From Neisseriaceae bacterium (GTDB taxonomy: Bacteria; Pseudomonadota; Gammaproteobacteria; Burkholderiales; Neisseriaceae), in NCBI GenBank assembly GCA_030151665.1, contig JASLDB010000002.1, forward strand, positions 1 to 10,346: a stretch of DNA of 10,346 nucleotides. The letters run 5' to 3'. Position 1 is the stretch's first letter, and each line of letters begins with the position of its first letter. The translations under genes and the position numbers were made by a program. This document shows positions 7,700-10,346 of this stretch, piece by piece. The notes beneath the pieces are model-generated. The model was not told the origin of the DNA and did not search any database. It saw nothing but the letters and a program-made list of their open reading frames with translations.

Positions 7700-8953
7700 T
7701 TATTTTTGCAAGTATGCCGTTTCGTGAGCAAACAACTCTGCCACGGTTTCACGCTCACGAATCACACGGTGCTCATTACCAGACACCATGATTTCGGCCG
7801 CACGCGGGCGCGTATTGTAATTACTTGCCATCGAGAACGCATAAGCACCAGCAGACTGAACCGCCAAGAAATCGCCTTCTTTCACACACAAGGTGCGATT
7901 TTTACCCAAGAAATCACCTGTTTCACACACAGGGCCCACCACATCAGCCACAATTTCAGCCACATCACTGTGAACACGAACAGGGGCAATGCCATGATAA
8001 GCATCATAAAGTGCAGGGCGCATCAAATCATTCATGGCACCATCAATAATGACGAAATCTTTTTCTTCGCCTTTTTTGATAAATTCAACTTTGGTCAGCA
8101 AGACACCAGCGTTACCCACCAAACTGCGACCGGGCTCCAACACCAAAGACAAACCACGTTGCTGTAAACCACTGGTAATCGCTTGGGCATAATGTGCCAA
8201 ATCAGGCACAGCTTCATCATCGTAAACGATGCCCACACCACCACCCAAGTCCACATGTTTTAATGCAATGCCCTCTTTGGCCAAAGCATCAATCAACACC
8301 AATAGTCGTTCAAAAGCTTCGATTAATGGCGATAAATCAGTCAATTGCGAACCAATATGACAATCAATACCGACAATATCCAAATGTGACAACGTCTTCG
8401 CATGCTGGTAAGCACCCAGTGCATCTTGAAAAGCGATACCAAATTTATTGGCTTTTAAACCGGTTGAAATATAAGGGTGCGTTTTGGCATCCACATCAGG
8501 GTTAATGCGCAAGGAAATCGGTGCTTTTTTACCCACACGTTCAGCCACTTGGTTAATGCGGTCTAATTCATTAATCGACTCAACATTAAAGCAATGCACA
8601 CCCACTTCTAAGGCATAAGCGATTTCATCTTCACTTTTGGCCACACCTGAAAAAATGGTTTTACCTGCATCACCACCTGCTGCCAATACCCGTGCAAGCT
8701 CACCACCAGATACAATATCAAAACCTGCACCCAGTTTGGCAAAGTGTTGTAAAACACTCAAATTGCCATTGGCCTTAACCGCATAACACACCAATGTATC
8801 CAAATGACCAAAAGCCGATTCATAAGCCTCATAGGCTTGGTCCAAAGCTTTTTCACTGTACACATACAATGGCGTTTGGTATTGCTGCGCCAAGGTTTCT
8901 AAATTCACATCCTCTAAATGCATCACTTGATTGTTTATTTGCAAAGCCGTCAT
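7700..8953 (-). CDS. lysA: Diaminopimelate decarboxylase LysA
   Basis: PLP enzyme that decarboxylates meso-diaminopimelate to L-lysine, the last step of lysine synthesis. The 417 residues match the usual length. The fold-III alanine-racemase-like barrel carries YAVKAN with the PLP lysine K60. It continues with FDIVSGGEL (78-86), RINPDV (149-154), KFGI (170-173), HIGSQ (199-203), GGGVGI (237-242, phosphate binding) and EPGRSLVGNAG (273-283). C343-E344 in CETGDFLG supplies residues to the partner subunit's active site, followed by GAYAFSMASNYN. The family usually has CESGD, so T345 is a mild substitution that keeps the hydroxyl. It is downstream of lptM with a 44-nt gap, and the pair is likely co-transcribed, an arrangement common in proteobacteria. 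The start ATG 8953 has a weak site (AAAGAAAAG). dapF, which follows lysA in pseudomonads, is not here. Confidence 0.97.
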   Translation of the reverse strand: MTALQINNQVMHLEDVNLETLAQQYQTPLYVYSEKALDQAYEAYESAFGHLDTLVCYAVKANGNLSVLQHFAKLGAGFDIVSGGELARVLAAGGDAGKTIFSGVAKSEDEIAYALEVGVHCFNVESINELDRINQVAERVGKKAPISLRINPDVDAKTHPYISTGLKANKFGIAFQDALGAYQHAKTLSHLDIVGIDCHIGSQLTDLSPLIEAFERLLVLIDALAKEGIALKHVDLGGGVGIVYDDEAVPDLAHYAQAITSGLQQRGLSLVLEPGRSLVGNAGVLLTKVEFIKKGEEKDFVIIDGAMNDLMRPALYDAYHGIAPVRVHSDVAEIVADVVGPVCETGDFLGKNRTLCVKEGDFLAVQSAGAYAFSMASNYNTRPRAAEIMVSGNEHRVIRERETVAELFAHETAYLQK

Positions 8954-8997
8954 TGTTTTCTTTTCTTTAAGTAATTTGATAAAAGTTAAATTGGGTT

Positions 8998-9189
8998 TTA
9001 CTTCTTATTGTCTGGCTGCGTGGTGTTGGGCTTGGTCGATTGTTGTGGTACAGAATCATTAATCCCAATACCCGTTTGAATAACACCAAACTTTTGTTTA
9101 TCATCATCTTTTGGCAAATACAAATCGCCTTTAAAGCCACAAGCACTCAATCCCACTGTGGCCATTAATGCCAAATAAATTGCTTTCAC
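8998..9189 (-). CDS. lptM: LPS translocon maturation lipoprotein LptM (YifL family)
   Basis: A short outer-membrane lipoprotein of 63 residues that in E. coli promotes correct disulfide formation and assembly of the LptDE LPS translocon. Residues 1-16 are a lipoprotein signal, MKAIYLALMATVGLSA, with lipobox LSAC and lipidated C17. The mature protein begins CGFKGDLYLP, the family signature (usual form CGQKGPLYLP), followed by a variable, hydrophilic Gln/Thr/Asn-rich tail. I chose the GTG at 9189. AAGGAG lies 8 nt upstream and this gives a normal signal peptide. An ATG at 9234 would add a charged 15-residue leader and spoil it. It is upstream of lysA and divergent from cyaY, the classical neighbourhood of this family. 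Confidence 0.9.
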   Translation of the reverse strand: MKAIYLALMATVGLSACGFKGDLYLPKDDDKQKFGVIQTGIGINDSVPQQSTKPNTTQPDNKK

Positions 9190-9253
9190 AAGCCCAACTC
9201 CTTCTTTGTCGGAAAATAAGCACTTTGTTTTCAATAGAAATTCACTTTAATGT

Positions 9254-9271
9254 TTGCCAAGGCTATGGCAA
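9254..9271. promoter_or_regulatory. Inverted repeat in the lptM-cyaY divergent region
   Basis: TTGCCA (9254-9259) and TGGCAA (9266-9271) are perfect arms around AGGCTA. They lie about 65 nt upstream of the lptM GTG and 96 nt upstream of cyaY. Each arm also resembles a -35 box on one strand, but no convincing -10 box follows at the right distance. It may be a regulator site; the evidence is the symmetry only. Confidence 0.3.
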
Positions 9272-9367
9272 GATAGTGATAACCGAATAAAATTACTTTA
9301 CTATCATAGCAAAGCTGATTTTGACAACAAAGCAACTTAACAAAAACTTTTAATTAAATAGAACCCG

Positions 9368-9697
9368 ATGATGACAGAAACCGAATTTTTAACACACTCA
9401 GAAGCCATTTTTGACCATATTGATGACAGCTTAGCGCAAACCGATTTGGATATTGACTGTCAAAAAAGTGGTAACGTTTTAACGTTAGAATCTGACGATG
9501 GTGAACAAATCATCATCAATCGCCACACACCCAATCAAGAAATGTGGATTGCAGCAAAAAGTGGGGGTTACCATTTTGCCTTACAAAATGGTCAGTGGCT
9601 AGCGACTCGTGATCAAAGTGAATTTTTTGCTGTACTTAACCAAGTAATCAGCACCTTATTGGATGAGGAAGTCTGTATTGCCCCTTACGCCAAATAA
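9368..9697 (+). CDS. cyaY: Frataxin-like iron-sulfur assembly protein CyaY
   Basis: CyaY is the bacterial frataxin. It binds iron through an acidic first helix and regulates IscS-dependent iron-sulfur cluster assembly. The 109 residues match the family. An acidic helix and strand, [20 protein letters not shown], precede the beta sheet. The sheet includes [19 protein letters not shown], then [16 protein letters not shown] with the conserved QEMWIA/GGYHF signature, [10 protein letters not shown], and a C-terminal helix ([18 protein letters not shown]). Two ATG codons in tandem (9368 and 9371) could serve; neither has a clear ribosome binding site, so the start is uncertain by one residue. It is divergent from lptM. 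A GNAT gene follows 37 nt later on the same strand with no terminator between, so they may share a transcript. Confidence 0.95.
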   Translation: MMTETEFLTHSEAIFDHIDDSLAQTDLDIDCQKSGNVLTLESDDGEQIIINRHTPNQEMWIAAKSGGYHFALQNGQWLATRDQSEFFAVLNQVISTLLDEEVCIAPYAK

Positions 9698-9734
9698 ACC
9701 GTAGCACCCACAACAATAATGAATGAGGTGAATC

Positions 9735-10193
9735 ATGAAACTACACTATATTGCAATCGACAATAGCAATGCATTGCGCCAAAACGAAGCTTTATTACAA
9801 AAAGCATGGCATTTACACCGCCAATTGCGCCCCAAGCTTGAAAGTTTTGAGCAATATTGCCAATTGATGGAAAAAATTATTGCCTCTCACGCTCGCTTGA
9901 TTCTGGTCAGTGATGATGTGCATGTAGATGAATTAATCGGCTTGGCACTGTTTCGCATGCACCACAACACCTATCAATACAAATTATTCTTCTTAGAAGA
10001 TATCGTGGTAGATGATGCACGTCGTGGCCAAGGCTATGGCAGTGAAATTTTGCGCCATTGTGAAGCCATTGCCAAACAACATGGCTGTGAACACATCGCC
10101 TTGGATTCTGGCACCTTCCGCCCCAAAGCCCACAAGCTTTATTTTGACCATGATTACATTATTGAGTCGTATCACTTCACTAAAAAGTTATAA
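9735..10193 (+). CDS. GNAT family N-acetyltransferase
   Basis: A 152-residue single-domain acetyltransferase using acetyl-CoA. The substrate cannot be told from sequence. Family features: an N-terminal helical part with AWHLHRQLRP (24-33); strand LIGLALFRMH (67-76); motif A with FFLEDIVVDDARRGQGYGSE at 85-104, whose R-x-x-G-x-G pyrophosphate loop is R97-G98-Q99-G100-Y101-G102; and motif B with HIALDSGTFRPKAHKLYFDH, where KLYFDHDY is the usual Y/F-x-x-x-GF-like ending with DHDY in place of GF. The position of the tyrosine is typical for acid-assisted catalysis. The start at 9735 has GAGGTGA upstream. It follows cyaY by 37 nt and ends 4 nt before a perfect terminator hairpin. It could modify a small amine or a protein N-terminus. 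Confidence 0.85.
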   Translation: MKLHYIAIDNSNALRQNEALLQKAWHLHRQLRPKLESFEQYCQLMEKIIASHARLILVSDDVHVDELIGLALFRMHHNTYQYKLFFLEDIVVDDARRGQGYGSEILRHCEAIAKQHGCEHIALDSGTFRPKAHKLYFDHDYIIESYHFTKKL

Positions 10194-10197
10194 ACAA

Positions 10198-10224
10198 CCA
10201 AGCAGCCATCGGCTGCTTGGTTTT
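10198..10224. terminator. Perfect-stem terminator after the GNAT gene
   Basis: CCAAGCAGCC (10198-10207) and GGCTGCTTGG (10211-10220) form a perfect 10-bp stem with a 3-nt ATC loop, followed by TTTT. It lies between convergent genes (GNAT on +, the partial gene on -) and may serve both, although the - strand tail (TTGTTT) is less regular. Confidence 0.88.
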
Positions 10225-10244
10225 CATCATATGTACAATAATTA

Positions 10245-10346
10245 TTACTTATCATTACCAAATGCTGGAATGGGCCGAACAGTTGCCAATATCGCATCCC
10301 ACAACGCCAAGGCTTCTTTGCTATTGGCAAATGTTGGGTATTCAAT
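10245..10346 (-). CDS. 3' end of an unrecognised gene (partial)
   Basis: An open - strand frame enters from the right edge and stops with TAA at 10247-10245. The 33 visible residues end the protein with ALALWDAILATVRPIPAFGN then DK. The composition is that of ordinary coding sequence and the frame stays open to the window edge, so this is most likely a real gene's C-terminus. The segment is too short for me to name a family. It shares the hairpin at 10198-10224 with the convergent GNAT gene. Confidence 0.6.
   Translation of the reverse strand: MEYPTFANSKEALALWDAILATVRPIPAFGNDK

Noticed and set aside
7619..8167. 182-codon + strand open frame over terminators and lysA
   Set aside because: It begins inside the phbB terminator and runs antisense to lysA; the His/Thr/Phe-rich composition is typical of an antisense shadow.
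9321..9326. Perfect TTGACA as the cyaY promoter
   Set aside because: The best AT-rich -10 candidate (TTAATT) is about 23 nt away; spacing is too long to call a promoter.
10198..10220. Terminator arms AAGCAGCC resembling the start of a Neisseriaceae DNA-uptake sequence dialect
   Set aside because: Only 8 bases match and the next bases differ. The other AAGCAGCC, near 3045, lies within thiO coding sequence. No 10-12-mer dialect such as GCCGTCTGAA or AGGCTGCCTGAA is present, so an uptake function is not supported.

Overview
The window looks like chromosome from a Gram-negative proteobacterium. The gene content and order (a thiC/thiO/thiS/thiG/thiE cluster under a TPP riboswitch, lysA behind an LptM-type lipoprotein and divergent from cyaY, and a PhaB-type reductase) together with a moderately AT-rich composition suggest a betaproteobacterium, perhaps Neisseriaceae. 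A gammaproteobacterium cannot be excluded. No DNA-uptake sequence of a neisserial dialect that I know was found, so the family assignment is inference.

Layout, left to right. (1) 1-375, + strand: the broken 3' end of a DUF262/DUF1524 (GmrSD-like) nuclease gene, AT-rich and frameshifted, the only clearly accessory material. (2) 389-430: a hairpin terminator shared by two convergent units. (3) 444-5431, - strand: a thiamine gene cluster read thiC, a small membrane protein gene, thiO, thiS, thiG, thiE. A TPP riboswitch (5529-5621) and its expression platform (5432-5528) lie just upstream of thiC. (4) 5706-6374, - strand: a secreted protein with MORN/YwqK-like repeats; its terminator overlaps the predicted thiC promoter. 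(5) 6375-6847: an AT-rich divergent intergenic region with several inverted repeats, one of which overlaps the -35 box of the next gene. (6) 6848-7582, + strand: an orphan acetoacetyl-CoA reductase gene (phaB/phbB). (7) Two back-to-back terminators. (8) 7700-9189, - strand: lptM then lysA. (9) 9368-10193, + strand: cyaY and a GNAT acetyltransferase, ending in a perfect hairpin terminator. (10) 10245-10346, - strand: the 3' end of an unrecognised gene.

The thi cluster makes both halves of thiamine phosphate. ThiC makes the HMP pyrimidine; ThiO oxidises glycine to the imine; ThiS carries sulfur; ThiG builds the thiazole; ThiE joins the two. ThiD, ThiF, ThiI/IscS and Dxs must be encoded elsewhere. 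TPP most plausibly shuts the cluster down through a hairpin that buries the thiC ribosome binding site and ends in seven U residues. The rest is housekeeping: lysine/peptidoglycan precursor synthesis (LysA), LPS-translocon maturation (LptM) and iron-sulfur/iron homeostasis (CyaY). I see no convincing undescribed defence or mobile system. The most interesting items are the riboswitch architecture, the uncharacterised membrane protein inside the thi cluster, the palindrome at the orphan phbB promoter and the decayed DUF262/DUF1524 gene.
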